This document shows positions 1 through 9,006 of a stretch of DNA of 64,000 bases, piece by piece. This DNA is from Rummeliibacillus suwonensis (GTDB lineage Bacteria > Bacillota > Bacilli > Bacillales_A > Planococcaceae). How positions within the stretch are numbered: position 1 is the first letter of the stretch; every line of letters starts with the position of its first letter. The stretch covers positions 649,345 to 713,344 of the forward strand of contig NZ_VCBL01000001.1 of the NCBI RefSeq assembly GCF_007896435.1. Direction: 5' to 3'. The position numbers and the translations under genes were made by a program. The notes beneath the pieces are model-generated. The model was not told the DNA's origin. It searched no databases and worked only from the letters and a program-made list of their open reading frames with translations.

Positions 1-139
1 GGTTTGGACAATCGAATCCTGCATCTAATGCCACTTTATAAACTTTACAGCCAAATTGATCACGTAAATAACGATTCCATGTATAATAACGTTTCCCATC
101 TGAAGGAAACGGAAATTCATTGTTTTTCACATCCGTCAT
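1..139 (-). CDS. ytqA: YtqA-like radical SAM protein, 5' part only
   Basis: The first 46 codons of a leftward gene that runs off the window edge. The start ATG is at 139-137, preceded on the minus strand by GTTGAGGAG, a good ribosome binding site. The translation begins MTDVKNNEFPFPSDGKRYYT and goes on through a WNRYLRDQFG segment to KVALDAGFDCPN. This matches the N-terminus of the TIGR01212/YtqA radical SAM family, where the CPN is followed by the cysteine cluster that binds the 4Fe-4S centre; that cluster lies outside the window. In B. subtilis ytqA sits beside ytqB near leuS, which agrees with leuS 2 kb away here. The exact substrate of YtqA is not something I can state. Confidence 0.8.
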   Translation of the reverse strand, partial: MTDVKNNEFPFPSDGKRYYTWNRYLRDQFGCKVYKVALDAGFDCPN

Positions 140-280
140 AATTTCAACTCCTCAACTTTCTATTCTATCACGTAGTGGCGAAAGTGGACGAATACTTTAA
201 CTGTGACAGGAAGAAAGATCGAATTTAACTCTTAAGGTTGTACATTTTTGAAAAGGTTGATACCATTACTTAGATATGCG

Positions 281-500
281 AAATAAAGTGCGGCTTCCAT
301 CAATGGGGGTTCTCTTCATTTCCCACTGAACTAGAGGAACTCAGGTTAAAAGCGCCACGTCCTGTGGCAACACTTGGGTGATCAACATCCTGTTGCCCCG
401 AACCAATCGGGCGCATGCGGCAGTTGATCTCCCACCTATTTTTCTCGTTTCTCTCTAAAACTTGATGGGGATCTTACTGCCCGTTAACGCGGGATAAAAT
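281..500 (-). repeat. Dispersed structured repeat (TTTTATCCCGC family), copy 1, carrying the double-hairpin module
   Basis: Read on the minus strand this stretch starts TTTTATCCCGCGTTAACGGG, pairs CCCCATC with a later distorted partner, and ends AAGCCGCACTTTATT. The same layout occurs on the plus strand at 6364-6522 and 34843-34998. The special feature of this copy is an extra block at 339-399 between CGATTGGTTC and the 3' hairpin, replacing the short AACTAA linker of the other copies. No open reading frame with a ribosome binding site lies in it. It fills most of the gap between ytqA and the MFS gene. Confidence 0.75.
339..399 (-). other. Double-hairpin module with GGA loops (candidate structured RNA or ssDNA element)
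   Basis: An outer 8 bp stem (339-346 with 372-379, two G-U pairs on the plus strand) encloses the hairpin CCACGTCCTGTGG at 355-367, and is followed by the hairpin CAACATCCTGTTG at 383-395. On the minus strand the loops read ACAGGACGT and ACAGGATGT. The same two inner hairpins, with a different but still fully paired outer stem, occur inside the miniature elements at 24831-24891 and 25474-25534. Function is unknown; see findings. Confidence 0.6.
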
Positions 501-657
501 GAAATTTCCCCCAATCGTTTTTGGGGGAAGTGTTAGTTGTTAGTTGCACAAAGTAAGCTTTTCCAGACGGTTCCACCATACATAATTCTCGTTGATTATT
601 TGAATCGTGATTAATGGGAACTTTTTGTCTGTTAAAGTGGTAAATGGAGGATTTGTA

Positions 658-1827
658 ATGCCAAGAAGTGTTTGGTTATTAATTATGGGGATGCTTGTCA
701 ATACGGTAGGTAACGCATTTTTATGGCCATTGAATACCATCTATATGCACGATCATCTGGGGCAATCATTATCAGTAGCAGGACTTGTACTAATGGGGAA
801 TGCTGCAGCAGGGGTTGTTGGAAATCTCATAGGTGGCTACGTTTTTGATAAGTTTGGTGGCTTTAAATCGATCATGCTTGGAACGATTATTACAATCATC
901 GGTTTGATTTGTTTAGTGATTTGGCATGGGTGGCCTCATTATGTTTGGTTTTTGACACTAATCGGCTTTAGTGGAGGAATCGTTTTTCCAAGTATGTTCG
1001 CAATGGTGGGAACTGCTTGGCCAGAAGGGGGCAGAAAGGGCTTTAATGCCATCTACCTTTCACAAAATCTAGGTGTAGCCATAGGTCCAGCACTTGCAGG
1101 TGTTGTTGCTAATAAAAGCTTTGACTATTTGTTTGTCGCTAATTTAATCATGTATATTCTATTTTTCTTTATTGCTCTATCCTATAAAGGAATTTCAACA
1201 GAGAGTGTAATGCCACCAAGTTCTGTTATTAGTGAGAGTGCAAAGATAAAGGATCGTTCTTCTTTATATGCGCTGATGATTTTAGGGATTGGTTATCTTT
1301 TAAGTTGGATGGTCTATACGCAATGGACGACTACCATTTCATCTTATACGCAATTTCTAGGAATATCGTTAAATCAGTATAGTTTGCTATGGACTACCAA
1401 TGGTTTATTGATTGTTTTAGGTCAACCACTTATTCATCCGATTATTAAGAGAATAGGGGAGTATTATAAAGGGCAAATTTTTATAGGCGTTGCGATTTTC
1501 ATCGTGTCATTCTTTGTTGTTAGCTTTGCACATACATTTAAAATGTTTTTAATCGCCATTATTATTTTGACCTTTGGCGAAATGTTTGTATTTCCAATTG
1601 TACCGACAATTGCTAGTAAGCTTGCGCCAAAGGGAAGAGATGGTTTTTATCAAGGACTTATCAATAGTTTTAGTGCAACGGGAAAAATGATCGGCCCATT
1701 TTTAGGCGGTGTTTTAGCGGATCAATACGGGATGAAAATTACTTTTTATGTATTAATCGCTATATTGGTGGTGGCACTGATTCCGTATACGATGTATGAC
1801 CGACCGATGAAGCAAAAAAATGTATAA
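658..1827 (+). CDS. Major facilitator superfamily exporter, YttB-like
   Basis: A 389-residue polytopic membrane protein with about twelve hydrophobic segments and a charged central loop (around residues 185-205). It starts MPRSVWLLIMGMLVN and has the MFS signature GGYVFDKFGG between the second and third membrane segments, so it is a proton-coupled drug or small-molecule exporter. ATG 658 was chosen over an upstream in-frame ATG at 607 because TGGAGG lies 7 nt before it. In B. subtilis the exporter yttB lies next to leuS, so this is probably the same gene. Substrate unknown. No clear terminator follows. Confidence 0.75.
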   Translation: MPRSVWLLIMGMLVNTVGNAFLWPLNTIYMHDHLGQSLSVAGLVLMGNAAAGVVGNLIGGYVFDKFGGFKSIMLGTIITIIGLICLVIWHGWPHYVWFLTLIGFSGGIVFPSMFAMVGTAWPEGGRKGFNAIYLSQNLGVAIGPALAGVVANKSFDYLFVANLIMYILFFFIALSYKGISTESVMPPSSVISESAKIKDRSSLYALMILGIGYLLSWMVYTQWTTTISSYTQFLGISLNQYSLLWTTNGLLIVLGQPLIHPIIKRIGEYYKGQIFIGVAIFIVSFFVVSFAHTFKMFLIAIIILTFGEMFVFPIVPTIASKLAPKGRDGFYQGLINSFSATGKMIGPFLGGVLADQYGMKITFYVLIAILVVALIPYTMYDRPMKQKNV

Positions 1828-2035
1828 GGATTTTTGGGGGAATAACAAAATAGTGAAGCTCTCATCTGTGTGTGAAGTTTTACGATAGGTTTTGAAATAT
1901 GAATTTTGAAAGATAGAAGTTTATAGAAGAGTTTTGAATAATTGAATCGTGAATTTTCATAAGAAATTCATAATTTTGCTAAATCTCTTGTCAATTTACG
2001 TTATTTCGATTAGAATAAAACTCAATATGATACGA

Positions 2036-2257
2036 TTGTGAAAGGGATTAGTAAGTTTAATTGATTTTATAGAGAGCTAACGATTGGTGAAAGTTGGTAA
2101 ATCATTAGGCTGAACTCGCCCGGGAGTCACGTTGGTGAAATAAATGATAGCCAAAGTCGTTTTCCACGTTAAGGAATCAAGTTGAGTGCTTACACTAATT
2201 TGGGTGGTACCGCGGGAGATTTTACTCTCGTCCCTTTTCTTGGGACGGGAGTTTTTA
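2036..2257 (+). promoter_or_regulatory. T-box leader of leuS
   Basis: The conserved T-box sequence TGGGTGGTACCGCGG is at 2201-2215, followed by the leader terminator ACTCTCGTCCC / GGGACGGGAGT with TTTTT (2224-2256). Upstream there is a stem I region with AGAGAGCTAACG and GGTG elements. A CTC triplet at the expected specifier region (GAACTCGCC, near 2113) fits leucine. Uncharged tRNA-Leu should pair with the specifier and with the TGG of the T-box, favouring the antiterminator and leuS transcription. Confidence 0.9.
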
Positions 2258-2325
2258 AATTTCACGGAATATTTCATTTTAGTAGCAACTATGCTGTCTT
2301 TTTATATATTAAGGAGGAATAACCG

Positions 2326-4743
2326 TTGAATTTCAATCATCAAGAAATTGAAAAAAAGTGGCAAAAATACTGGGCAGAACATAAAACATTCAAAACAGTA
2401 AATGACAATTCTAAACCTAAATTTTATGCGTTAGATATGTTTCCATATCCATCAGGAGCAGGTCTGCATGTAGGACATCCAGAAGGATATACGGCAACCG
2501 ATATTTTATCTCGCTTCAAACGAATGCAAGGCTATAATGTTATGCATCCAATGGGGTGGGATGCATTTGGTCTTCCTGCCGAACAATATGCTTTGGATAC
2601 AGGAAACGATCCTGCAGAATTTACAGAAAAGAATATAGGTACATTTAAACGTCAAATTCAAGAATTAGGATTTAGCTATGACTGGGACCGTGAGATCAAC
2701 ACAACTGATCCCGAGTACTATAAATGGACGCAATGGATTTTCATCCAACTTTACAAAAAAGGTCTAGCTTATATTGATGAAGTTGCTGTCAACTGGTGTC
2801 CAGCACTTGGTACAGTGCTTGCTAATGAGGAAGTGATCGATGGCAAATCCGAACGTGGCGGTCACCCAGTAGAACGTCGTCCAATGAAACAATGGATGCT
2901 TAAAATTACGGCATACGCTGATCGCTTACTGGATGATTTAGATGAAGTCGATTGGCCAGAGAATATTAAAGATATGCAACGTCACTGGATTGGACGTTCT
3001 GAAGGTGCTGAAGTAGATTTCAATATTAAGGGCACTGACAAGCACTTCCGCGTATTTACGACACGTCCAGATACTTTGTTCGGTGCAACCTATGCAGTGC
3101 TAGCCCCCGAACATACATTGGTAAAAGAAATTACATCTGATGGACAGCGAGCAGCGGTTGAAGCCTATCTTGATAAAGTAAAAGTGAAATCTGATCTTGA
3201 ACGTACAGATTTAGCAAAAGAAAAAACAGGTGTATTTACAGGTGCCTATGCTGTAAATCCTATTAATGATAGAGAAATTCCGATTTGGATTGCGGATTAT
3301 GTATTGGCAAGCTACGGTACAGGTGCGATTATGGCTGTTCCCGCACACGATGATCGTGACTATGAATTTGCAAAACAATTCAATTTACCGATCATTCCAG
3401 TACTAGAAGGTGGAGATGTTTCAAAAGAAGCCTTCACTGAAGATGGAACTCATATCAATTCTGATTTCTTAAATGGTTTAAACAAGCCAGAAGGTATTAA
3501 AAAAGCGATCGAATGGCTTGAAGAAAACAAAGTCGGTGAAAAGAAAATTTCTTATCGTCTACGTGATTGGTTATTCTCTCGCCAACGTTATTGGGGGGAA
3601 CCAATTCCTGTCATCCATTGGGAAGATGGCACAATTACGACGGTCCCTGAAGAAGAACTTCCATTAGTTCTACCAAAAACATCTGATATCCGTCCATCTG
3701 GAACTGGCGAATCGCCTCTTGCTAATATTGAGGAATGGGTAAATGTTGTAGATCCAGTAACAGGGAAAAAAGGCCGTCGTGAAACAAATACGATGCCGCA
3801 ATGGGCGGGTTCAAGCTGGTACTTCTTACGTTATATCGATCCACACAACAAAGAAAAAATCGCAGATCTAGAGCTATTGAAACGCTGGTTGCCGGTCGAT
3901 ATTTATATCGGTGGTCAAGAACACGCGGTGCTTCACCTGTTGTATGCTCGTTTCTGGCATAAAGTGCTTTATGATTTGGGCGTTGTACCAACAAAAGAAC
4001 CATTCCAAAAACTATTCAACCAGGGCATGATTCTAGGTGAAGGTAATGAAAAAATGTCGAAATCAAAAGGAAATGTTGTCAATCCTGATGACATCGTTGC
4101 TAGTCACGGTGCAGACACACTTCGTCTTTATGAAATGTTCATGGGACCACTTGAAGCTTCTATTCCATGGTCTACAAATGGTCTAGATGGAGCACGTCGT
4201 TTCTTAGATCGTATTTGGCGTCTATTAATCAACGAAGAAACTGGTGAGTTGTCAGATAAAGTTCAAGCTTCAAATGATAAGACTTTAGAAAAAGTGTATA
4301 ACCAAACAGTTCAAAAAGTTACGGATAACAACGAACATATTCGTTTCAATACATCTATTTCTCAAATGATGGTCTTCATCAATGAATGTTACAAAACGGA
4401 TATAGTACCTACCCAATACGCTGAAGGCTTTGTTAAAATGCTATCGCCAATTGCGCCTCACATCGCTGAAGAGCTTTGGTCTAAACTAGGTCATGATTCC
4501 ACGATTACCTATGAACCATGGCCAACATTCGATCCTGCGAAACTGGTTGACGATGAAATCGAAGTCGTCGTTCAAGTCAACGGTAAAGTACGAGCAAAAC
4601 TAATGGTAGCCAAAGATGCCTCCCGTGAGGATTTAGAAGCAGCAGCACTCGCCGATGATCACATAAAAGAATTCATCGAAGGCAAGGATATTAAGAAAAT
4701 CATTGCTGTACCAGGAAAATTAGTAAATATTGTAGCGAAGTAA
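2326..4743 (+). CDS. leuS: Leucyl-tRNA synthetase
   Basis: An 805-residue class I synthetase that charges tRNA-Leu in the cytosol. The start is TTG 2326, with AAGGAGGA ending 7 nt before it; [16 protein letters not shown] is the usual LeuRS N-terminus. The HIGH motif is HVGH at residues 48-51 (within [19 protein letters not shown]). The CP1 editing domain has the [12 protein letters not shown] and [15 protein letters not shown] motifs, and the KMSKS motif is at 576-580. The C-terminal anticodon-binding region ends in the [10 protein letters not shown] domain. Length is normal for bacteria. Expression is controlled by the T-box just upstream, and a terminator follows. Confidence 0.98.
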   Translation: MNFNHQEIEKKWQKYWAEHKTFKTVNDNSKPKFYALDMFPYPSGAGLHVGHPEGYTATDILSRFKRMQGYNVMHPMGWDAFGLPAEQYALDTGNDPAEFTEKNIGTFKRQIQELGFSYDWDREINTTDPEYYKWTQWIFIQLYKKGLAYIDEVAVNWCPALGTVLANEEVIDGKSERGGHPVERRPMKQWMLKITAYADRLLDDLDEVDWPENIKDMQRHWIGRSEGAEVDFNIKGTDKHFRVFTTRPDTLFGATYAVLAPEHTLVKEITSDGQRAAVEAYLDKVKVKSDLERTDLAKEKTGVFTGAYAVNPINDREIPIWIADYVLASYGTGAIMAVPAHDDRDYEFAKQFNLPIIPVLEGGDVSKEAFTEDGTHINSDFLNGLNKPEGIKKAIEWLEENKVGEKKISYRLRDWLFSRQRYWGEPIPVIHWEDGTITTVPEEELPLVLPKTSDIRPSGTGESPLANIEEWVNVVDPVTGKKGRRETNTMPQWAGSSWYFLRYIDPHNKEKIADLELLKRWLPVDIYIGGQEHAVLHLLYARFWHKVLYDLGVVPTKEPFQKLFNQGMILGEGNEKMSKSKGNVVNPDDIVASHGADTLRLYEMFMGPLEASIPWSTNGLDGARRFLDRIWRLLINEETGELSDKVQASNDKTLEKVYNQTVQKVTDNNEHIRFNTSISQMMVFINECYKTDIVPTQYAEGFVKMLSPIAPHIAEELWSKLGHDSTITYEPWPTFDPAKLVDDEIEVVVQVNGKVRAKLMVAKDASREDLEAAALADDHIKEFIEGKDIKKIIAVPGKLVNIVAK

Positions 4744-4756
4744 TAGTAGTAAGTTT

Positions 4757-4796
4757 AAAGCCATGCCCATTCTTATGTTTAGGCATGGTTTTTATT
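4757..4796 (+). terminator. Rho-independent terminator of leuS
   Basis: AAGCCATGCC (4758-4767) pairs with GGCATGGTTT, followed by TTTTATTT. It lies 15 nt after the leuS stop. Confidence 0.85.
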
Positions 4797-4800
4797 TGGG

Positions 4801-5392
4801 CTGAGGAATAAAGCCTTCGAAAGGGGCAAATAAACTCGTCGGAGGAGAGAATAAATCTGAGGAGAGCGAATAAATCTTGGGAGAGCAAATAAATCCCTGG
4901 AGAGAGCGAATAAATCTTGGGAGAGCAAATAAATCCCTGGAGAGAGCGAATAAAGTCTTCGAAAGAGTAAATAAATCATCGAGGAGAGCGAATAAATCAT
5001 CGGAGGGAGCGAATAAATCTGAGGAGAGCGAATAAATCATCGGAGGGAGCGAATAAATCTGAGGAGAGCGAATAAATCATCGGAGGGAGCGAATAAATCC
5101 CTGGAGAGAGCGAATAAATCCCTGGAGAGAGCGAATAAATCCTTCGAAAGAGCCAATAAATCATCGGAGAGAGCGAATAAATCTGAGGAGAGCGAATAAA
5201 TCATCGGAGGGAGCGAATAAATCCCTGGAGAGAGCGAATAAATCCTTCGAAAGAGCCAATAAATCATCGGAGAGAGCGAATAAATCTGAGGAGAGCAAAT
5301 AAATCCCTGTGGAGAGCAAATAAATCCTTCGAAAGAGCGAATAAATCATCGGAGGGAGCAAATAAAACTCCAGAGAAAGCGAATAAAATGAA
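4801..5392. repeat. Tandem array of ~28 units of 19-22 nt (GGAGAGAGCGAATAAAT plus variable suffix)
   Basis: About 28 head-to-tail units share the core GGAGAGAGCGAATAAAT and end in one of a few 3-5 nt suffixes: CATC, CCCT, CTGA, CTTG or CCTTC. Unit lengths are 19, 20, 21 or 22. A higher-order block of five units recurs with a period of 103 bp (CCTTCGAAAGAGCCAATAAA at 5141 and again at 5244). The minus strand lacks stop codons, so long spurious minus-strand reading frames appear. They have no ribosome binding site, the plus strand has a stop in each unit, and unit lengths are not kept in multiples of three. I treat the array as non-coding. It starts right after the leuS terminator and ends about 90 nt before the next gene. 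Confidence 0.9.
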
Positions 5393-5484
5393 AAGAGTCA
5401 AATTTCACTGGGCGGGTTTGAAACTTTACTAGTCTTATTACGTATATAATAGAAAGTGAACAATTTGAGAAGAGGTTATGTTAG

Positions 5485-6114
5485 ATGGAATCGCAATTTC
5501 CGAAGGTTCTTCGGTTCTTTACGTTATTGTGGGTGGTAACGGCAGTTGGTTTATTTGTTGGTGTGTTTATTCCTCCGGCATTGATTTTGCCAATTAGTAT
5601 TGCCACAGTAATTTTATTGATCATCGTGATGTTTAGCCGTGCGGCAAGGAGAGCGAGCAAGCTGATTTCTATTTTGTTCGCATTTTTAACAGGTATTACA
5701 CTATTTAGCCTGCTCAATTTTTATATAGGTGCTTTAGGTGGAAACCTGGTACTTGTTATTTTTGGAACATCAGCAGCCATTTTTATAGTTGCAGGGCTAA
5801 TTGGTTATTATACAAAGCGAGATTTAGGAAATTGGGGTAAATTTTTATTTATCACATTAATCGGTGTGTTGATCTTCTCGATCATTACCATTTTTGTTGG
5901 CTTTAGCGACATTGTTATGGTCGTAGCAAGTGGAATAGGGGTATTGCTATTTGTGGGCTATACGCTGTACGATATGAATCAAATCGCCCGTAGCTACATT
6001 AGTGATGATGAAGTACCGCTTGTCGCATTAGATTTATATCTCGACTTTATCAACCTATTTACAGAGCTGCTCAAACTTATTTATCATTTAAAAAATATTT
6101 TTGATGAAGATTGA
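5485..6114 (+). CDS. BAX inhibitor-1 family (YetJ/TMBIM-like) membrane protein
   Basis: A 209-residue integral membrane protein with seven hydrophobic segments and almost no soluble domain. The C-terminal part, GYTLYDMNQIAR followed by a VALDLYLDFINLF segment, is the signature of the Bax inhibitor-1 family. Bacterial members such as YetJ act as pH-sensitive calcium leak channels, with aspartates near the C-terminus in the gate. ATG 5485 follows AGAAGAGG. A TATAAT hexamer at 5445 could be the -10 element, but no good -35 sits at normal spacing. The gene stands alone between the array and a terminator. Calcium transport here is inferred from the family. Confidence 0.85.
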   Translation: MESQFPKVLRFFTLLWVVTAVGLFVGVFIPPALILPISIATVILLIIVMFSRAARRASKLISILFAFLTGITLFSLLNFYIGALGGNLVLVIFGTSAAIFIVAGLIGYYTKRDLGNWGKFLFITLIGVLIFSIITIFVGFSDIVMVVASGIGVLLFVGYTLYDMNQIARSYISDDEVPLVALDLYLDFINLFTELLKLIYHLKNIFDED

Positions 6115-6150
6115 TGCCGATAGATAGAAGAACCTTCAAAAAAGTCAAAA

Positions 6151-6186
6151 TAGTATGCTAGGAGCAATCCCAGCATGCTATTTTTA
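6151..6186 (+). terminator. Terminator of the BAX-inhibitor-like gene
   Basis: TAGTATGCTAGG pairs with CCCAGCATGCTA, followed by TTTTT. A near copy of this hairpin terminates ytxH at 44054. Confidence 0.8.
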
Positions 6187-6363
6187 ATATGCAGGAAACG
6201 TAAAAAAAGTGCTAAAAACATCGATTTATTTCCATAATGTCATAAAACCGACTTTTTGGTAAATAAGATAAACGAAAAGATCTATTTTAAGAATTTCCTA
6301 TAATTAAGGCTTTATTGATCCCACATGGTGATAGGATTTCCCCAGTAATGTGAACTGTCTCGA

Positions 6364-6522
6364 TTTTATCCCGCATTAATGGCCAGTAAAGACCCCCATC
6401 TTAAGGTATAGAGAGAAACAAGAAAGGTAGATGGGGATCAACTGCCCGTAAAAGTCCGATTGGTTCAGCTAACTATCAGTGGGGGATAAAGAAAACCCCC
6501 ACTGATGGAAGCTTCACTTTAT
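6364..6522 (+). repeat. Dispersed structured repeat (TTTTATCCCGC family), copy 2
   Basis: It begins TTTTATCCCGCATTAATGG, then CCCCCATC and GATGGGGATC with ACTGCCCG, then CGATTGGTTCAGCTAAC, and ends with a 3' hairpin TCAGTGGGGG / CCCCCACTGA and GGAAGCTTCACTTTATT. The first stem is partly decayed (GGCCAGT facing ACTGCCC). It lies directly upstream of the two-component system at 6598 and could be part of its leader, but no promoter arrangement proves this. Confidence 0.75.
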
Positions 6523-6597
6523 TGGCAAGGATTCAGTTCCATTTCAGCTTTATTCATTAAAATGAACGAAAAGATTTTAAAGTAAAGGGTGAGGTCT

Positions 6598-7275
6598 GTG
6601 AAAATTTTAGTAGCAGAGGATGATTTGCGCTTATTAAAGAACATTGCTTTTATGTTAAAGAAAGAATGTTATGTTGTGAGCTGTGCTAAAAATGGTGAAG
6701 AAGCTTTAGAAATGGCCCTGATTGAAGATTATGATTTGATCATACTGGATTGGATGATGCCCAAAATGGACGGGGTTATAGTATGTAAAGAGCTTCGAAA
6801 ACGAAACTATGAAGGTGGTATTTTAATGCTTACCGCAAGAGATGACGCACAGGATGTCATCTTTGGACTCGATAATGGGGCAGATGATTATCTCATTAAG
6901 CCGTTTAAAATGGAGGTATTGTTTGCGAGAGTACGTGCTATCTTAAGAAGAAAATCAAAACCAATCGAACGAATCATTCCATTGGGTGAATATGTACTCC
7001 ATATGGATGAAAGGACGCTTTATCGAAATCAAGAAAAAATTGAATTGACGAAAAATGAATTTTTATTGTTAGAGTATTTATTTATCAATAAGGGACGTAT
7101 TTTAACTCGTGAGCAGATTTATGATCATATTTGGGGATATGATGAATATGTTTCCAATAACGCACTCGATGCATTAGTAAAACTAGTGCGAAAGAAAGTG
7201 GATACGGATGATAGTCCTTCTCTCATTCAAACAATTAGGGGGACAGGCTATAAGCTGAGGGATGCCTATGTTTAA
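6598..7275 (+). CDS. OmpR-family response regulator
   Basis: A 225-residue DNA-binding regulator. The receiver domain (1-120) has the acidic pocket AEDD, the phosphorylation site in the LIILDWMMP segment, the conserved T in LTARDD and K in LIKPF. The winged-helix effector domain (130-225) ends with the usual QTIRGTGYKL. GTG 6598 gives the family start MKILVAEDD with AAAGGG 8 nt upstream; an in-frame GTG at 6589 is less likely. The gene overlaps its sensor kinase by 8 nt, so the two are translationally coupled. Target genes are unknown. A structured repeat sits immediately upstream. Confidence 0.93.
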   Translation: MKILVAEDDLRLLKNIAFMLKKECYVVSCAKNGEEALEMALIEDYDLIILDWMMPKMDGVIVCKELRKRNYEGGILMLTARDDAQDVIFGLDNGADDYLIKPFKMEVLFARVRAILRRKSKPIERIIPLGEYVLHMDERTLYRNQEKIELTKNEFLLLEYLFINKGRILTREQIYDHIWGYDEYVSNNALDALVKLVRKKVDTDDSPSLIQTIRGTGYKLRDAYV

Positions 7276-8575
7276 ACAAATTCAACGAAAACTGACCATT
7301 CAATACGCAGCTTTTTTTGTTCTGTTTGTATTGATCCTAATGATTATTCTTTATATAGCTATTCAAACAATTATGCAACAACAGCAAGTACAAGAATTAA
7401 AAATGTTTTATACGAAAGAGCAGTATCATTTGATGGGCGATAATATCGAAAGGGATCAGGAAATCGAATCGGATCAAACAGACCGCCATGAGAAGGAACT
7501 TCATGATCATACAACAGATGAGGAAAAGGAAATCGAGTACGATACGAACCGAGTTTATTTTTATTATGTATTTACCAAAAAACATGAATTGGTACATGCC
7601 GATGAATCTTTAATCGGACTTCAGAAAGATATTGATCGATTGATGCTTCAAGCAAAAGATGGTGAACCACAATCGGTGAAGTGGAAACAAGAGCACTTAC
7701 TGCTCATTAAATATCATGCAAAATCAGATAAAAATGGAAATTATATAATTGTTGGACAATCTATCACAAAACAACATCGTTTGTTAGAACGAATGATGTA
7801 TGCATTTGTTGTTTTAACGATGATTGGCACGTTGTTTATTACTGTTCTTAGCCATTATCTAGCAGGTAAAGCTATGGTACCTATAAGACGTTCTTTTGAA
7901 CGACAACGAAAATTTGTATCCGATGCATCACACGAGTTGCGTACACCTTTAACGGTTTTTTATAGTTCTTTAGAAGTTTTGGAAAGTGATGAAGAAAATC
8001 ACTTTAGTTCTTTTGGGCAGGAAGTATTGGACGATCTAAAAGAAGAAACACAACATATGAAATCGTTATTGGAAGGACTTTTATTTCTTGCACGGTATGA
8101 TCAGAAAAAGCTTAAAACAAAAAAAGAAACCATTGAGTTATCTAAAATTGTGAATAATATTGCTAAATCCTTTGAGAGAACTTTGCCAGCTACGATTACA
8201 CTTAAACTTGAAATAGAAGAAGGGATTTTATTTGAAGGAGATGAAACGAGCATACGAGAATTATTGTATATTTTATTGGATAATGCAGCTAAATTTACAG
8301 AGCAAGGTTATATAAAAATAACGCTTTCCAAATTAAAAGAAAAAATAGAGCTTGTCGTTGAAGATACAGGTATCGGGATCAGTGACAATGATTTGCCAAA
8401 TGTATTTGAACGATTTTATCAAGCAACGAAGAATCGTCAAAAGAAAGGCACAGGATTGGGATTAGCCATTGCACAGGCCATTGTCTTCCAACATCATGGT
8501 CAAATTACGGTAGAAAGTCAATTACAAAAAGGTACTAAATTTACGATCCTTCTCCCTACTGTGGATCATAACTAG
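7268..8575 (+). CDS. Sensor histidine kinase with acidic extracellular domain
   Basis: A 435-residue membrane kinase. TM1 is at about 12-34 and TM2 at about 175-197. The ~140-residue loop between them faces outside and is very rich in Asp, Glu and His (IERDQEIESDQTDRHEKE and following). The histidine phosphoacceptor is in VSDASHELRTPLT, with no obvious HAMP domain between TM2 and it. The ATPase domain has LLDNAAKF (N box), VEDTGIGI (G1) and GTGLGLAIA (G2). ATG 7268 was chosen over 7262 because GAGG lies 7 nt before it. The acidic, His-containing sensor loop suggests cation or cationic peptide sensing; that is inference. Confidence 0.92.
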   Translation: MFKQIQRKLTIQYAAFFVLFVLILMIILYIAIQTIMQQQQVQELKMFYTKEQYHLMGDNIERDQEIESDQTDRHEKELHDHTTDEEKEIEYDTNRVYFYYVFTKKHELVHADESLIGLQKDIDRLMLQAKDGEPQSVKWKQEHLLLIKYHAKSDKNGNYIIVGQSITKQHRLLERMMYAFVVLTMIGTLFITVLSHYLAGKAMVPIRRSFERQRKFVSDASHELRTPLTVFYSSLEVLESDEENHFSSFGQEVLDDLKEETQHMKSLLEGLLFLARYDQKKLKTKKETIELSKIVNNIAKSFERTLPATITLKLEIEEGILFEGDETSIRELLYILLDNAAKFTEQGYIKITLSKLKEKIELVVEDTGIGISDNDLPNVFERFYQATKNRQKKGTGLGLAIAQAIVFQHHGQITVESQLQKGTKFTILLPTVDHN

Positions 8576-8811
8576 TTCTATAAAAATTTTTCAGCTAATT
8601 AGTTCTACTCCATCTGATGTTTAAAGGAAGCTACTGAAAAAGTCTATTCATCTTCAAAAAATATTTTAGTTCATAAAATGGATCAAAGATCGATTTTTAT
8701 CTATAAAAATGATGATGCTATAGCGGTCTTGCTTAGAGGTGAATAAAGCTCTTTATGAAAGAAGAAAAAAATTGCGAAAAAACAAAGTAATAGAAGTAAA
8801 TGTTTACCCTG
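8576..8811. other. Gap with a possible 41-codon gene remnant
   Basis: No intact gene. An open stretch at 8621-8746 reads LKEATEKVYSSSKNI and on to a stop, but it has no start codon or ribosome binding site at its head. It looks like the C-terminal remnant of a lost gene, or chance. I do not recognise it. Confidence 0.3.
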
Positions 8812-8856
8812 CACCCTAAAAGGTAGAATGGAAATTCACCTTTTAGGGTGTTTTTT
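8812..8856 (+). terminator. Strong hairpin terminator
   Basis: ACCCTAAAAGGT (8812-8823) pairs with ACCTTTTAGGGT, followed by GTTTTTTACTTTT. It separates the first two-component system from the stalk-domain gene. Confidence 0.85.
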
Positions 8857-9006
8857 ACTTTTGTAGCAAGTTCATTCATTTTGTTAGTGTGGCGTTCTTA
8901 CAGGAAAGATCATTGATTTGTAAAAATATTTTTGAGTTTTTGATATTTCTTCAGATTCATTTCATAATGGGATCCTAAACTGTAGCTATAAAAGGAGATG
9001 ATCAAG

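Noticed and set aside
4779-5361. Minus-strand open frames of 60-80 codons across the first tandem array (FALSRDLFAPSDDLFALL type peptides)
   Set aside because: They come from the stop-free minus strand of the repeat. Unit lengths of 19-22 nt shift frame repeatedly and no ribosome binding site precedes any start.
4801-5392. CRISPR array
   Set aside because: Units abut without unique spacers, the constant part is under 20 nt and no cas genes are present.
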